The notes: a model not told the origin generated them from the sequence alone. DNA of 64,000 nt from Megachile rotundata (GCF_050947335.1 NW_027473315.1:4154001-4218000); one strand, 5' to 3'. Positions 27,543-42,200 are shown, numbered from the stretch's first letter. Translations and numbers: made by a program.

Positions 27543-29107
27543 TGATTGCGATTGTATGATTGTGATTGTATGATTATGATTCTATTTTTGTGATTGCATG
27601 ATTGTGATTGTATGATTGTGATTGTATGATTGTGATTGTATGATTGCGATTGTATGAATTCGATTGTATGATTGTGATTATATGATTGTGATTGTATGAT
27701 TGTGATTGTATGATTGTGATTGTATGATTGTGATTGTATGATTGTGATTGTATGATTGTATTTGGGAGATTGTATTTGGGAGATTGTAATTGTATGATTG
27801 CGATTGTATGATTGTGATTGTATGCTTGCGATTGTATGATTGCGATTGTATGATTGTGATTGCATGATTGTGATTGTATGATTGTGATTGTATGATTGTG
27901 ATTGTATGATTGTGATTGTATGATTGTGATTGTATGATCGTGATTGTATGATTGTGATTGTATGATTGTGATTGTATGATTGTGATTGCATGGTTGTGAT
28001 TGTATGATTGTGATTGCATAATTTTGAATGTATGATTGTGATTGTATGATTGTGATTGCATGATTGTGATTGTATGATTGTGATTGCATGATTTTGAATG
28101 TATGATTGTGATTGTATGATTGTGATTGTATGATTGTGATTGTATGATTATGATTGTATGATTGTGATTGCATGATTGTGATTGTATGATTGTGATTGCA
28201 TGATGTTGAATGTATGATTGTGATTGCATGATTGTGATTGTATGATTGTGATTGTATGATTGTGATAGTATGATTGTGATTGTATGATTGTGATTGTATG
28301 ATTGTGATTGTATGATTATGATTGTATGATTGTGATTGTATGATTGTATTTGGGAGATTGTATTTGGGAGATTGTATTTGGGAGATTGTAATTGTATGAT
28401 TGCGATTGTATGATTGTGATTGTATGATTGCGATTGTATGAATTCGATTGTATGATTGTGATTATATGATTGTGATTGTATGATTCTGATTGTATGATTG
28501 TGATTGCATGATTGTGATTGTATGATTGTGATTGCATGATTTTGAATGTATGATTGTGATTGTATGATTGTGATTGTATGATTGTGATTGTATGATTGTG
28601 ATTGTATGATTGTGATTGTATGATTGTGATTGTATGATTGTGATTGTATGATTGTGATTGTATGATTGGGATAGTATGATTGTGATTGTATGATTGTGAT
28701 TGTATGATTGTGATTGTATGATTGTGATTGTATGATTGTGATTGTATGATTGTGATTGTATGATTGTCATGTATGATTGTAATTGTATGATTATGATTGT
28801 ATGATTGTGATTGTATGATTATGATTGTATGATCGTGATTGTATGATCGCGATTGTATGATTGTGATTGTATGATTATGATTGTATTTTTGTGATTGCAT
28901 GATTGTGATTGTATGATTGTGATTGTATGATTGTGATTGTATGATTGTGATTGTATGATTGTGATTGTATGATTGTCATTGTCTGATTGTGGTTGTGCGA
29001 TTGTGATTGTACGATTGTTATTGAATGATTGTGATTGTATGATTCTGATTGTATGATTGTGGTTGCATGATTGTGATTGTATGATTGTGATTGCATGATT
29101 TTGAATG
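27543..29107 (+). repeat. E block, copy 6
   Basis: EcoRI units at 27656 and 28440, 784 bp apart, both 10392 bp from those of E3. It shares TATGATTGCG after the first GGG pair with E3 and has no 22-bp deletion. Private changes are GGGATAG near 28668, GTCATG in a 13-bp unit near 28767, and GGTTGCATG near 29061. These make the open-frame boundaries differ from the other copies. Confidence 0.9.
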
Positions 29108-32100
29108 TACGATTGTGATTGTATGATTGTGATTGTATGATTGTGATTGTATGATTGTGATTGTATGATTGTGATTGTATGATTGTGATTGTATGATTGT
29201 GATTGTATGATTGTGATTGTATGATTGTGATTGTATGATTGTGATTGTATGATTGTGATAGTATGATTGTGATTGTATGATTGTGATTGTATGATTGTGA
29301 TTGTATGATTGTGATTGTATGATTGTGATTGTATGATTGCGATTGTATGATTGTGATTGTATGATTGTGATTGTATGATTGTGATTGTATGAGTGTGATT
29401 TTATGATTGTGATTGTATGATTGTGATTGTATGATTGTGAAAGTATGATTGTGATTGTATGATTGCGATTGTATGATTGTGATTGTATGATTGTGATGTA
29501 TGATTCTATTTGTATGATTATGATTGTATAATTGTGATTGTATGATTGAGATTGTATGATTGTGATTGTATGCTTGCGATTGTATGATTGTGATTGTATG
29601 ATATTGATTGTATGATTGTGATTGTATGATTATGATTGTATGATTGTGATTGTATGATTGTGATTGTATGATTGAGATTGTATGATTGTGATTGTATGGT
29701 TGCGATTGTATGATTGTGATTGTATGATTGTGATTGTATGATTGTGATTGTATGAGTGTGATTGTATGACTGTGATTGTATGATTGTGATTGTATGATTG
29801 TGATTGTATGATTGTGATTGTATGATTGTGAAAGTATGATTGTGATGGTATGATTGTGATTGTATGATTGTGATTGTATGGTTGTGATTGTATGAGTGTG
29901 ATTGTCTGATTGTGGTTGTGCGATTGTGATTGTGCGATTGTGATTGTACGATTGTTATTGAATAATTGTGATTGTATGATTCTGATTGTATGATTGTGAT
30001 TGCATGATTGTGATTGTATGATTGTGATTGCATGTTTTTGAATGTATGATTGTGCTTGTATGATTGTGATTGTATGATTGTGATTGTATGATTGTGATTG
30101 TATAATTGTGATAGTATGATTGTGATTGTATGATTGTGATTGTATGATTGTGATTGTATGATTGTGATTGTATGATTGTGATTGTATGATTGTGCATGTA
30201 TGATTGTATTTGGGAGATTGTATTTGGGAGATTGTATTTGGGAGATTGTAATTGTATGATTGCGATTGTATGATTGTGATTGTATGATTGCGATTGTATG
30301 ATTGTGATTGTATGATTGTGATGAATGATTGTAATTGTATGATTATGATTGTATGATTGTGATTGTATGATTGTGATTGTATGATTGTATGTGGGAGATT
30401 GTATTTGGGAGATTGTAATTGTATGATTGCGATTGTATGATTGTGATTGTATGATTGCGATTGTATGATTGTGATTGTATGATTGTGATGTATGATTGTA
30501 ATTGTATGATTATGATTGTATGATTGTGATTGTATGATTGAGATTGTATGATTGTGATTGTATGCTTGCGATTGTATGACTGTGATTGTATGATTGTGAT
30601 TCTTTGATTGTGATTGTATGATTGTGATTGTATGATTGTGATTGTATGATTGTGATTGTATGAGTGTGATTGCATGATTGTGATTGTATGATTCTGATTG
30701 TATGATTGTGATAGTATGATTGTGATTGTATGATTGTGATTGGATGACTGTGATTGTATGATTGTGATTGTATGATTGTGATAGTATGATTGTGAAAGTA
30801 TGATTGTGATTGTATGATTGTGATTGTATGATTGTATTTGGGAGATTGTATTTGGGAGATTGTAATTGTATGATTGCGATTGTATGATTGTGATTGTATG
30901 ATTGCGATTGTATGATTGCGATTGTATGATTGTGATGTATGATTGTAATTGTGTGATTATGATTGTATGATTGTGATTGTATGATTGTGATTGTATGATT
31001 GCGATTGTATGATTGTGATTGTATGATTGTGATGTATGATTGTAATTGTATGATTATGATTGTATGATTGTGATTGTATGATTGAGATTGTATGATAGTG
31101 ATTGTATGATTGCGATTGTATGATTGTGATTGTATGATTGTGATTGTATGATTGTGATTGTATGAGTGTGATTGTATGATTGTGATTGTATGATTGTGAT
31201 TGTATGATTGTGAAAGTATGATTGTGATTGTATGATTGCGATTGTATGATTGTGATTGTATGATTGTGATGTATGATTCTATTTGTATGATTATGATTGT
31301 ATGATTGTGATTGTATGATTGAGATTGTATGATTGTGATTGTATGCTTGCGATTGTATGATTGTGATTGTATGATATTGATTGTATGATTGTGATTGTAT
31401 GATTGTGATAGTATTATTGTGATTGTATGATTGTGATTGTATGACTGTGATTGTATGATTGTGATTGTATGATTGTGATTGTATGATTGTGATTGTATGA
31501 TTGTGAAAGTATGATTGTGATGGTATGATTGTGATTGTATGATTGTGATTGTATGGTTGTGATTGTATGAGTGTGATTGTCTGATTGTGGTTGTGCGATT
31601 GTGATTGTGCGATTGTGATTGTACGATTGTTATTGAATGATTGTGATTGTATGATTGTGATTGTATGATTGTGATTGTATGATTGTGATTGTATGAGTGT
31701 GATTGTCTGATTGTGGTTGTGCGATTGTGATTGTACGATTGTGAATGTACGATTGTGATTGTATGATTGTGATTGTATGAATATGATTGTATGATTGTGA
31801 TTGCATGATTGTGATTGTATGATTGTGATTGCATGATTTTGAATGTATAATTGTGATTGTCTGATTGTGGTTGTGCGATTGTGATTGTACGATTGTGATT
31901 GTACGATTGTGATAGTATGATTGTGATTGTATGATTGTGATTGTATGATTGTGATTGTATGATTGTGATTGTATGATTGTGATTGTATGATTGTGATTGT
32001 ATGATTGTGATTGTATGAGTGTGATTGTCTGATTGTGGTTGTGCGATTGTGATTGTACGATTGTGAATGTACGATTGTGATTGTATGATTGTGATTGTAT

Positions 32101-32414
32101 GAATATGATTGTATGATTGTGATTGCATGATTGTGATTGTATGATTGTGATTGTACGGTTGAGATTGTATGATTGTGATTGTATGCTTGCCTTTGTATGA
32201 TTGTGATTGTATGATTGTGATTGTATGATTGTGATTGTATGATTGTGATTGTATGATTGTGATAGTATGATTGTGATTGTATGATTGTGATTGTATGACT
32301 GTGATTGTATGATTGTGATTGTATGATTGTGATTGTATGATTGTGAAAGTATGATTGTGATTGTATGATTGTGATTGTATGATTGTGATTTTATGATTGT
32401 GATTGTATGATTGT
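29108..32414 (+). repeat. Mosaic region between the E and Q domains
   Basis: 29108-29620 is a consensus run, then a U-like stretch with TCTATTTG and TATGATATTG. 29630-30280 repeats 16040-16700, with TGTGCATG at 30193. 30290-30830 has unusual units: TGATGAATG, TATGTGGGAG (about 30388), GATTGGATGACTG (about 30751). 30834-31630 is a U-like block starting with two GGG units. 31630-32150 holds two successive TCTG/GTGCG/GAATATG series, with GCTTGCCTTT at 32185 preceded by a private TACGGTTGAG. Several short switches between block types make this the least regular part of the window. Confidence 0.75.
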
Positions 32415-35400
32415 GATAGTATGATTGTGATTGTATGATTGTGATTGTATGATTGTGATTGTATGATTGTGATTGTATGATTGTGATTGTATGATTGTAT
32501 TTGGGAGATTGTATTTGGGAGATTGTAATTGTATGATTGCGATTGTATGATTGTGATTGTATGATTGCGATTGTATGATTGTGATTGTATGATTGTGATG
32601 TATGATTGTAATTGTATGATTATGATTGTATGATTGTGATTGTTTGACTTTGATTGTATGATTGTATTTGGGAGATTGTATTTGGGAGATTGTAATTGTA
32701 TGATTGCGATTGTATGATTGTGATTGTATGACTGCGATTGTATGATTGTGATTGTATGATTGTGATGTATGATTGTAATTGTATGATTATGATTGTATGA
32801 TTGTGATTGTATGATTGAGATTGTATGATTGTGATTGCATGCTTGCGATTGTATGATTGTGATTGTATGATTGTGATTCTTTGATTGTGATTCTTTGATT
32901 GTGATTGTATGATTGTGATTGTATGATTGTGATTGTATGATTGTGATGTATGATTGTAATTGTATGATTATGATTGTATGATTGTGATTGTATGATTATG
33001 ATTGTATCATCGTGATTGTATGATTGCGATTGTATGATTGTGATTGTATGATTATGATTGTATTTTTGTGATTGCATGATTGTGATTGTATGATTATGAT
33101 TGTATGATTGCGATTGTATGATTGTGATTGTATGATTGTGATGTATGATTCTATTTGTATGATTATGATTGTATGATTGTGATTGTATGATTGAGATTGT
33201 ATGATTGTGATTGTATGCTTGCGATTGTATGATTGTGATTGTATGATATTGATTGTATGATTGTGATTGTATGATTGTGATTGTATGATTATGATTGTAT
33301 GATTGTGATTGTATGATTGTGATTGTATGATTGTGATTGTATGATTGTGATTGTATGATTGTGATAGTATGATTGTGATTGTATGATTGTGATTGTATGA
33401 CTGTGATTGTATGATTGTGATTGTATGATTGTGATTGTATGATTGTGATTGTATGATTGTGAAAGTATGATTGTGATGGTATGATTGTGATTGTATGATT
33501 GTGATTGTATGGTTGTGATTGTATGAGTGTGATTGTCTGATTGTGGTTGTGCGATTGTGATTGTGCGATTGTGATTGTACGATTGTTATTGAATGATTGT
33601 GATTGTATGATTCTGATTGTATGATTGTGATTGCATGATTGTGATTGTATGATTGTGATTGTATGATTGTGATTGTATGACTGTGATTGTATGATTGTGA
33701 TTGTATAATTGTGATTGTCTGATTGTGGTTGTGCGATTGTGATTGTACGATTGTGATTGTACGATTGTGATAGTATGATTGTGATTGTATGATTGTGATT
33801 GTATGATTGTGATTGTATGATTGTGATTGTATGATTGTGATTGTATGATTGTGATTGTATGATTGTGATTGTATGAGTGTGATTGTCTGATTGTGGTTGT
33901 GCGATTGTGATTGTACGATTGTGAATGTACGATTGTGATTGTATGATTGTGATTGTATGAATATGATTGTATGATTGTGATTGCATGATTGTGATTGTAT
34001 GATTGTGATTGTATGGTTGAGATTGTATGATTGTGATTGTATGCTTGCCTTTGTATGATTGTGATTGTATGATTGTGATTGTATGATTGTGATTGTATGA
34101 TTGTGATTGTATGATTGTGATTGTATGATTGTGATAGTATGATTGTGATTGTATGATTGTGATTGTATGACTGTGATTGTATGATTGTGATTGTATGATT
34201 GTGATTGTATGATTGTGAAAGTATGATTGTGATGGTATGATTGTGATTGTATGATTGTGATTGTATGATTGTGATTGTATGAGTGTGATTGTCTGATTGT
34301 GGTTGTGCGATTGTGATTGTACGATTGTGATTGTACGATTGTTATTGAATGATTGTGATTGTATGATTCTGATTGTATGATTGTGATTGCATGATTGTGA
34401 TTGTATGATTGTGATTGCATGATTTTGAATGTATGATTGTGATTGTATGATTGTGATTGTATGATTGTGATTGTATGATTGTGATTGTATAATTGTGATT
34501 GTCTGATTGTGGTTGTGCGATTGTGATTGTACGATTGTGATTGTACGATTGTGATTGTACGATTGTGATAGTATGATTGTGATTGTATGATTGTGATTGT
34601 ATGATTGTGATTGTATGATTGTGATTGTATGATTGTGATTGTATGATTGTGATTGTATGATTGTGATTGTATGATTGTGATAGTATGATTGTGATTGTAT
34701 GATTGTGATTGTATGACTGTGATTGTATGATTGTGATTGTATGATTGTGATTGTATGATTGTGAAAGTATGATTGTGATGGTATGATTGTGATTGTATGA
34801 TTGTGATTGTATGATTGTGATTGTATGAGTGTGATTGTCTGATTGTGGTTGTGCGATTGTGATTGTACGATTGTGATTGTACGATTGTTATTGAATGATT
34901 GTGATTGTATGATTCTGATTGTATGATTGTGATTGCATGATTGTGATTGTATGATTGTGATTGCATGATTTTGAATGTATGATTGTTATTGAATGATTGT
35001 GATTGTATGATTCTGATTGTATGATTGTGATTGCATGATTGTGATTGTATGATTGTGATTGTATGATTGTGATGTATGATTGTAATTGTATGATTATGAT
35101 TGTATGATTGTGATTGTATGATTGTGATTGTATGATTGCGATTGTATGATTGTGATTGTATGATTGTGATGTATGATTGTAATTGTATGATTATGATTCT
35201 ATGATTGTGATTGTATGATTGAGATTGTATGATTGTGATTGTATGCTTGCGATTGTATGATTGTGATTGTATGATATTGATTGTATGATTGTGATTGTAT
35301 GATTGTGATTGTATGATTATGATTGTATGATTGTGATTGTATGATTGTGATTGTATGATTGTGATTGTATGATTGTGATTGTATGATTGTGATAGTATGA

Positions 35401-38400
35401 TTGTGATTGTATGATTGTGATTGTATGACTGTGATTGTATGATTGTGATTGTATGATTGTGATTGTATGATTGTGATTGTATGATTGTGAAAGTATGATT
35501 GTGATGGTATGATTGTGATTGTATGATTGTGATTGTATGGTTGTGATTGTATGAGTGTGATTGTCTGATTGTGGTTGTGCGATTGTGATTGTGCGATTGT
35601 GATTGTACGATTGTTATTGAATGATTGTGATTGTATGATTCTGATTGTATGATTGTGATTGCATGATTGTGATTGTATGATTGTGATTGTATGATTGTGA
35701 TTGTATGATTGTGATTGTATGATTGTGATTGTATAATTGTGATTGTCTGATTGTGGTTGTGCGATTGTGATTGTACGATTGTGATTGTACGATTGTGATA
35801 GTATGATTGTGATTGTATGATTGTGATTGTATGATTGTGATTGTATGATTGTGATTGTATGATTGTGATTGTATGATTGTGATTGTATGATTGTGATTGT
35901 ATGAGTGTGATTGTCTGATTGTGGTTGTGCGATTGTGATTGTACGATTGTGAATGTACGATTGTGATTGTATGATTGTGATTGTATGAATATGATTGTAT
36001 GATTGTGATTGCATGATTGTGATTGTATGATTGTGATTGTATGGTTGAGATTGTATGATTGTGATTGTATGCTTGCCTTTGTATGATTGTGATTGTATGA
36101 TTGTGATTGTATGATTGTGATTGTATGATTGTGATTGTATGATTGTGATTGTATGATTGTGATAGTATGATTGTGATTGTATGATTGTGATTGTATGACT
36201 GTGATTGTATGATTGTGATTGTATGATTGTGATTGTATGATTGTGAAAGTATGATTGTGATGGTATGATTGTGATTGTATGATTGTGATTGTATGATTGT
36301 GATTGTATGAGTGTGATTGTCTGATTGTGGTTGTGCGATTGTGATTGTACGATTGTGATTGTACGATTGTTATTGAATGATTGTGATTGTATGATTCTGA
36401 TTGTATGATTGTGATTGCATGATTGTGATTGTATGATTGTGATTGCATGATTTTGAATGTATGATTGTTATTGAATGATTGTGATTGTATGATTCTGATT
36501 GTATGATTGTGATTGCATGATTGTGATTGTATGATTGTGATTGTATGATTGTGATGTATGATTGTAATTGTATGATTATGATTGTATGATTGTGATTGTA
36601 TGATTGTGATTGTATGATTGCGATTGTATGATTGTGATTGTATGATTGTGATGTATGATTGTAATTGTATGATTATGATTCTATGATTGTGATTGTATGA
36701 TTGAGATTGTATGATTGTGATTGTATGATTGCGATTGTATGATTGTGATTGTATGATTGTGATTGTATGATTGTGATTGTATGAGTGTGATTGTATGATT
36801 GTGATTGTATGATTGTGATTGTATGATTGTGAAAGTATGATTGTGATTGTATGATTGCGATTGTATGATTGTGATTGTATGATTGTGATGTATGATTCTA
36901 TTTGTATGATTATGATTGTATGATTGTGATTGTATGGTTGTGATTGTATGAGTGTGATTGTCTGATTGTGGATGTGCGATTGTGATTGTGCGATTGTGAT
37001 TGTACGATTGTTATTGAATGATTGTGATTGTATGATTCTGATTGTATGATTGTGATTGCGTGATTGTGATTGTATGATTGTGATTGCATGATTTTGAATG
37101 TATGATTGTGATTGTATGATTGTGATTGTATGATTGTGATTGTATGATTGTGATTGTATGATTGTGATTGTATGATTGTGATTGTATGATTGTGATTGTA
37201 TGATTGTGATTGTATGATTGTGATAGTATGATTGTGATTGTATGATTGTGATTGTATGATTGTGATTGTATGATTGTGATTGTATGATTGTGATTGTATG
37301 ATTGTGATTGTATGATTGTATTTGGGAGATTGTATTTGGGAGATTGTAATTGTATGATTGCGATTGTATGATTGTGATTGTATGATTGCGATTGTATGAT
37401 TGTGATTGTATGATTGTGATGTATGATTGTAATTGTATGATTATGATTGTATGATTGTGATTGTTTGATTTTGATTGTATGATTGTATTTGGGAGATTGT
37501 ATTTGGGAGATTGTAATTGTATGATTGCGATTGTATGATTGTGATTGTATGACTGCGATTGTATGATTGTGATTGTATGATTGTGATGTATGATTGTAAT
37601 TGTATGATTATGATTGTATGATTGTGATTGTATGATTGAGATTGTATGATTGTGATTGCATGCTTGCGATTGTATGATTGTGATTGTATGATTGTGATTC
37701 TTTGATTGTGATTCTTTGATTGTGATTGTATGATTGTGATTGTATGATTGTGATTGTATGATTGTGATTGTATGATTGTGATGTATGATTGTAATTGTAT
37801 GATTATGATTGTATGATTGTGATTGTATGATTATGATTGTATGATCGTGATTGTATGATTGCGATTGTATGATTGTGATTGTATGATTATGATTGTATTT
37901 TTGTGATTGCATGATTGTGATTGTACGATTGTGATTGTATGATTGTGATTGTATGATTGTGATTGTATGATTGTGATTGTATGATTGTGATTGTCTGATT
38001 GTGGTTGTGCGATTGTGATTGTACGATTGTGATTGTACGATTGTGATTGTATGATTGTGATTGCATGATTGTGATTGTATGATTGTGATTGCATGATTTT
38101 GAATGTATGATTGTGATTGTATGATTGTGATAGTATGATTGTGATTGTATGATTGTGATTGCATGATTGTGATTGTATGATTGTGATTGCATGATTTTGA
38201 ATGTATGATTGTGATTGTATGATTGTGATAGTATGATTGTGATTGTATGATTGTGATTGTATGGTTGTGATTGTATGAGTGTGATTGTCTGATTGTGGTT
38301 GTGCGATTGTGATTGTGCGATTGTGATTGTACGATTGTTATTGAATGATTGTGATTGTATGATTCTGATTGTATGATTGTGATTGCATGATTGTGATTGT

Positions 38401-38880
38401 ATGATTGTGATTGCATGATTTTGAATGTATGATTGTGCTTGTATTATTGTGATTGTATGATTGTGATTGTATGATTGTGATTGTATGATTGTGATTGTAT
38501 GATTGTGATTGTATGATTGTGATTGTATGATTGTGATTGTATGATTGTGATAGTATGATTGTGATTGTATGATTGTGATTGTATGATTGTGATTGTATGA
38601 TTGTGATTGTATGATTGTGATTGTATGATTGTGATTGTATGATTGTGATTGTATGATTGTGATTGTATGATTGTGATTGTATGATTGTATTTGGGAGATT
38701 GTATTTGGGAGATTGTATTTGGGAGATTGTATTTGGGAGATTGTAATTGTATGATTGCGATTGTATGATTGTGATTGTATGATTGCGATTGTATGATTGT
38801 GATTGTATGATTGTGATGTATGAATGTAATTGTATGATTATGATTTTATGATTGTGATTGTATGATTGTGATTGTATGAT
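32415..38880 (+). repeat. Q segment, copy 1 (about 6.5 kb)
   Basis: Contains several GGG/13-bp cassettes, paired TTTGATTGTGATTC units near 32880 and 37700, a rare TATCATCGTG unit at about 33005, and GCTTGCCTTT at 34043 and 36071. It repeats at 39219-45950 at an offset of 6818 bp on the left (6818 is 487 x 14; I count fourteen 13-bp units in the interval 34043-40861), then 7056 and 7070 bp further right. Copy 1 lacks a 252-bp stretch (18 monomers) carrying one GCTTGCCTTT unit, and has one extra TACGATTG unit near 34548. The longest stop-free minus-strand frame of the window (32996-38416) lies here and is a repeat artefact. Confidence 0.85.
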
Positions 38881-39218
38881 TGTGATGTATGATTCTATTT
38901 GTATGATTATGATTGTATGATTGTGATTGTATGGTTGTGATTGTATGAGTGTGATTGTCTGATTGTGGATGTGCGATTGTGATTGTGCGATTGTGATTGT
39001 ACGATTGTTATTGAATGATTGTGATTGTATGATTCTGATTGTATGATTGTGATTGCGTGATTGTGATTGTATGATTGTGATTGCATGATTTTGAATGTAT
39101 GATTGTGATTGTATGATTGTGATTGTATGATTGTGATTGTATGATTGTGATTGTATGATTGTGATTGTATGATTGTGATTGTATGATTGTGATTGTATGA
39201 TTGTGATTGTATGATTGT
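38881..39218 (+). repeat. Junction fragment between the two Q copies
   Basis: After the four-GGG cassette (38688-38743) the order jumps at about 38881 to the TCTATTTG, GGTTGTG, GTCTG, GGATGTGCG, GATTGCGTG series that also occurs at about 36890-37200. It then runs into a consensus stretch that starts Q copy 2. In Q copy 2 the corresponding point (about 45951) instead continues to a second GGG group, so the breakpoint is clear. Confidence 0.78.
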
Positions 39219-42200
39219 GATAGTATGATTGTGATTGTATGATTGTGATTGTATGATTGTGATTGTATGATTGTGATTGTATGATTGTGATTGTATGATT
39301 GTGATTGTATGATTGTATTTGGGAGATTGTATTTGGGAGATTGTAATTGTATGATTGCGATTGTATGATTGTGATTGTATGATTGCGATTGTATGATTGT
39401 GATTGTATGATTGTGATGTATGATTGTAATTGTATGATTATGATTGTATGATTGTGATTGTTTGACTTTGATTGTATGATTGTATTTGGGAGATTGTATT
39501 TGGGAGATTGTAATTGTATGATTGCGATTGTATGATTGTGATTGTATGACTGCGATTGTATGATTGTGATTGTATGATTGTGATGTATGATTGTAATTGT
39601 ATGATTATGATTGTATGATTGTGATTGTATGATTGAGATTGTATGATTGTGATTGCATGCTTGCGATTGTATGATTGTGATTGTATGATTGTGATTCTTT
39701 GATTGTGATTCTTTGATTGTGATTGTATGATTGTGATTGTATGATTGTGATTGTATGATTGTGATGTATGATTGTAATTGTATGATTATGATTGTATGAT
39801 TGTGATTGTATGATTATGATTGTATCATCGTGATTGTATGATTGCGATTGTATGATTGTGATTGTATGATTATGATTGTATTTTTGTGATTGCATGATTG
39901 TGATTGTATGATTATGATTGTATGATTGCGATTGTATGATTGTGATTGTATGATTGTGATGTATGATTCTATTTGTATGATAATGATTGTATGATTGTGA
40001 TTGTATGATTGAGATTGTATGATTGTGATTGTATGCTTGCGATTGTATGATTGTGATTGTATGATATTGATTGTATGATTGTGATTGTATGATTGTGATT
40101 GTATGATTATGATTGTATGATTGTGATTGTATGATTGTGATTGTATGATTGTGATTGTATGATTGTGATTGTATGATTGTGATAGTATGATTGTGATTGT
40201 ATGATTGTGATTGTATGACTGTGATTGTATGATTGTGATTGTATGATTGTGATTGTATGATTGTGATTGTATGATTGTGAAAGTATGATTGTGATGGTAT
40301 GATTGTGATTGTATGATTGTGATTGTATGGTTGTGATTGTATGAGTGTGATTGTCTGATTGTGGTTGTGCGATTGTGATTGTGCGATTGTGATTGTACGA
40401 TTGTTATTGAATGATTGTGATTGTATGATTCTGATTGTATGATTGTGATTGCATGATTGTGATTGTATGATTGTGATTGTATGATTGTGATTGTATGATT
40501 GTGATTGTATGATTGTGATTGTATAATTGTGATTGTCTGATTGTGGTTGTGCGATTGTGATTGTACGATTGTGATTGTACGATTGTGATAGTATGATTGT
40601 GATTGTATGATTGTGATTGTATGATTGTGATTGTATGATTGTGATTGTATGATTGTGATTGTATGATTGTGATTGTATGATTGTGATTGTATGAGTGTGA
40701 TTGTCTGATTGTGGTTGTGCGATTGTGATTGTACGATTGTGAATGTACGATTGTGATTGTATGATTGTGATTGTATGAATATGATTGTATGATTGTGATT
40801 GCATGATTGTGATTGTATGATTGTGATTGTATGGTTGAGATTGTATGATTGTGATTGTATGCTTGCCTTTGTATGATTGTGATTGTATGATTGTGATTGT
40901 ATGATTGTGATTGTATGATTGTGATTGTATGATTGTGATTGTATGATTGTGATAGTATGATTGTGATTGTATGATTGTGATTGTATGACTGTGATTGTAT
41001 GATTGTGATTGTATGATTGTGATTGTATGATTGTGAAAGTATGATTGTGATGGTATGATTGTGATTGTATGATTGTGATTGTATGATTGTGATTGTATGA
41101 GTGTGATTGTCTGATTGTGGTTGTGCGATTGTGATTGTACGATTGTGATTGTACGATTGTTATTGAATGATTGTGATTGTATGATTCTGATTGTATGATT
41201 GTGATTGCATGATTGTGATTGTATGATTGTGATTGCATGATTTTGAATGTATGATTGTGATTGTATGATTGTGATTGTATGATTGTGATTGTATGATTGT
41301 GATTGTATAATTGTGATTGTCTGATTGTGGTTGTGCGATTGTGATTGTACGATTGTGATTGTACGATTGTGATAGTATGATTGTGATTGTATGATTGTGA
41401 TTGTATGATTGTGATTGTATGATTGTGATTGTATGATTGTGATTGTATGATTGTGATTGTATGATTGTGATTGTATGAGTGTGATTGTCTGATTGTGGTT
41501 GTGCGATTGTGATTGTACGATTGTGAATGTACGATTGTGATTGTATGATTGTGATTGTATGAATATGATTGTATGATTGTGATTGCATGATTGTGATTGT
41601 ATGATTGTGATTGTATGGTTGAGATTGTATGATTGTGATTGTATGCTTGCCTTTGTATGATTGTGATTGTATGATTGTGATTGTATGATTGTGATTGTAT
41701 GATTGTGATTGTATGATTGTGATTGTATGATTGTGATAGTATGATTGTGATTGTATGATTGTGATTGTATGACTGTGATTGTATGATTGTGATTGTATGA
41801 TTGTGATTGTATGATTGTGAAAGTATGATTGTGATGGTATGATTGTGATTGTATGATTGTGATTGTATGATTGTGATTGTATGAGTGTGATTGTCTGATT
41901 GTGGTTGTGCGATTGTGATTGTACGATTGTGATTGTACGATTGTTATTGAATGATTGTGATTGTATGATTCTGATTGTATGATTGTGATTGCATGATTGT
42001 GATTGTATGATTGTGATTGCATGATTTTGAATGTATGATTGTTATTGAATGATTGTGATTGTATGATTCTGATTGTATGATTGTGATTGCATGATTGTGA
42101 TTGTATGATTGTGATTGTATGATTGTGATGTATGATTGTAATTGTATGATTATGATTGTATGATTGTGATTGTATGATTGTGATTGTATGATTGCGATTG

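Noticed and set aside
30744..30760. Inverted CCAAT-box (GATTGG)
   Set aside because: It arises from one T-to-G change in a GATTGGATGACTG unit, repeated near 51110 and 54675 by duplication. There is no promoter context.
32996..38416. Minus-strand open frame of 1806 codons, and dozens of shorter ones (such as 29630-32128, 39605-42022, 4701-7103)
   Set aside because: They are the inevitable product of a stop-free 14-mer read in any frame. All three frames give the same 14-residue peptide, overlapping frames are equally open, and starts and stops sit on chance variants. There is no recognisable domain or gene structure.
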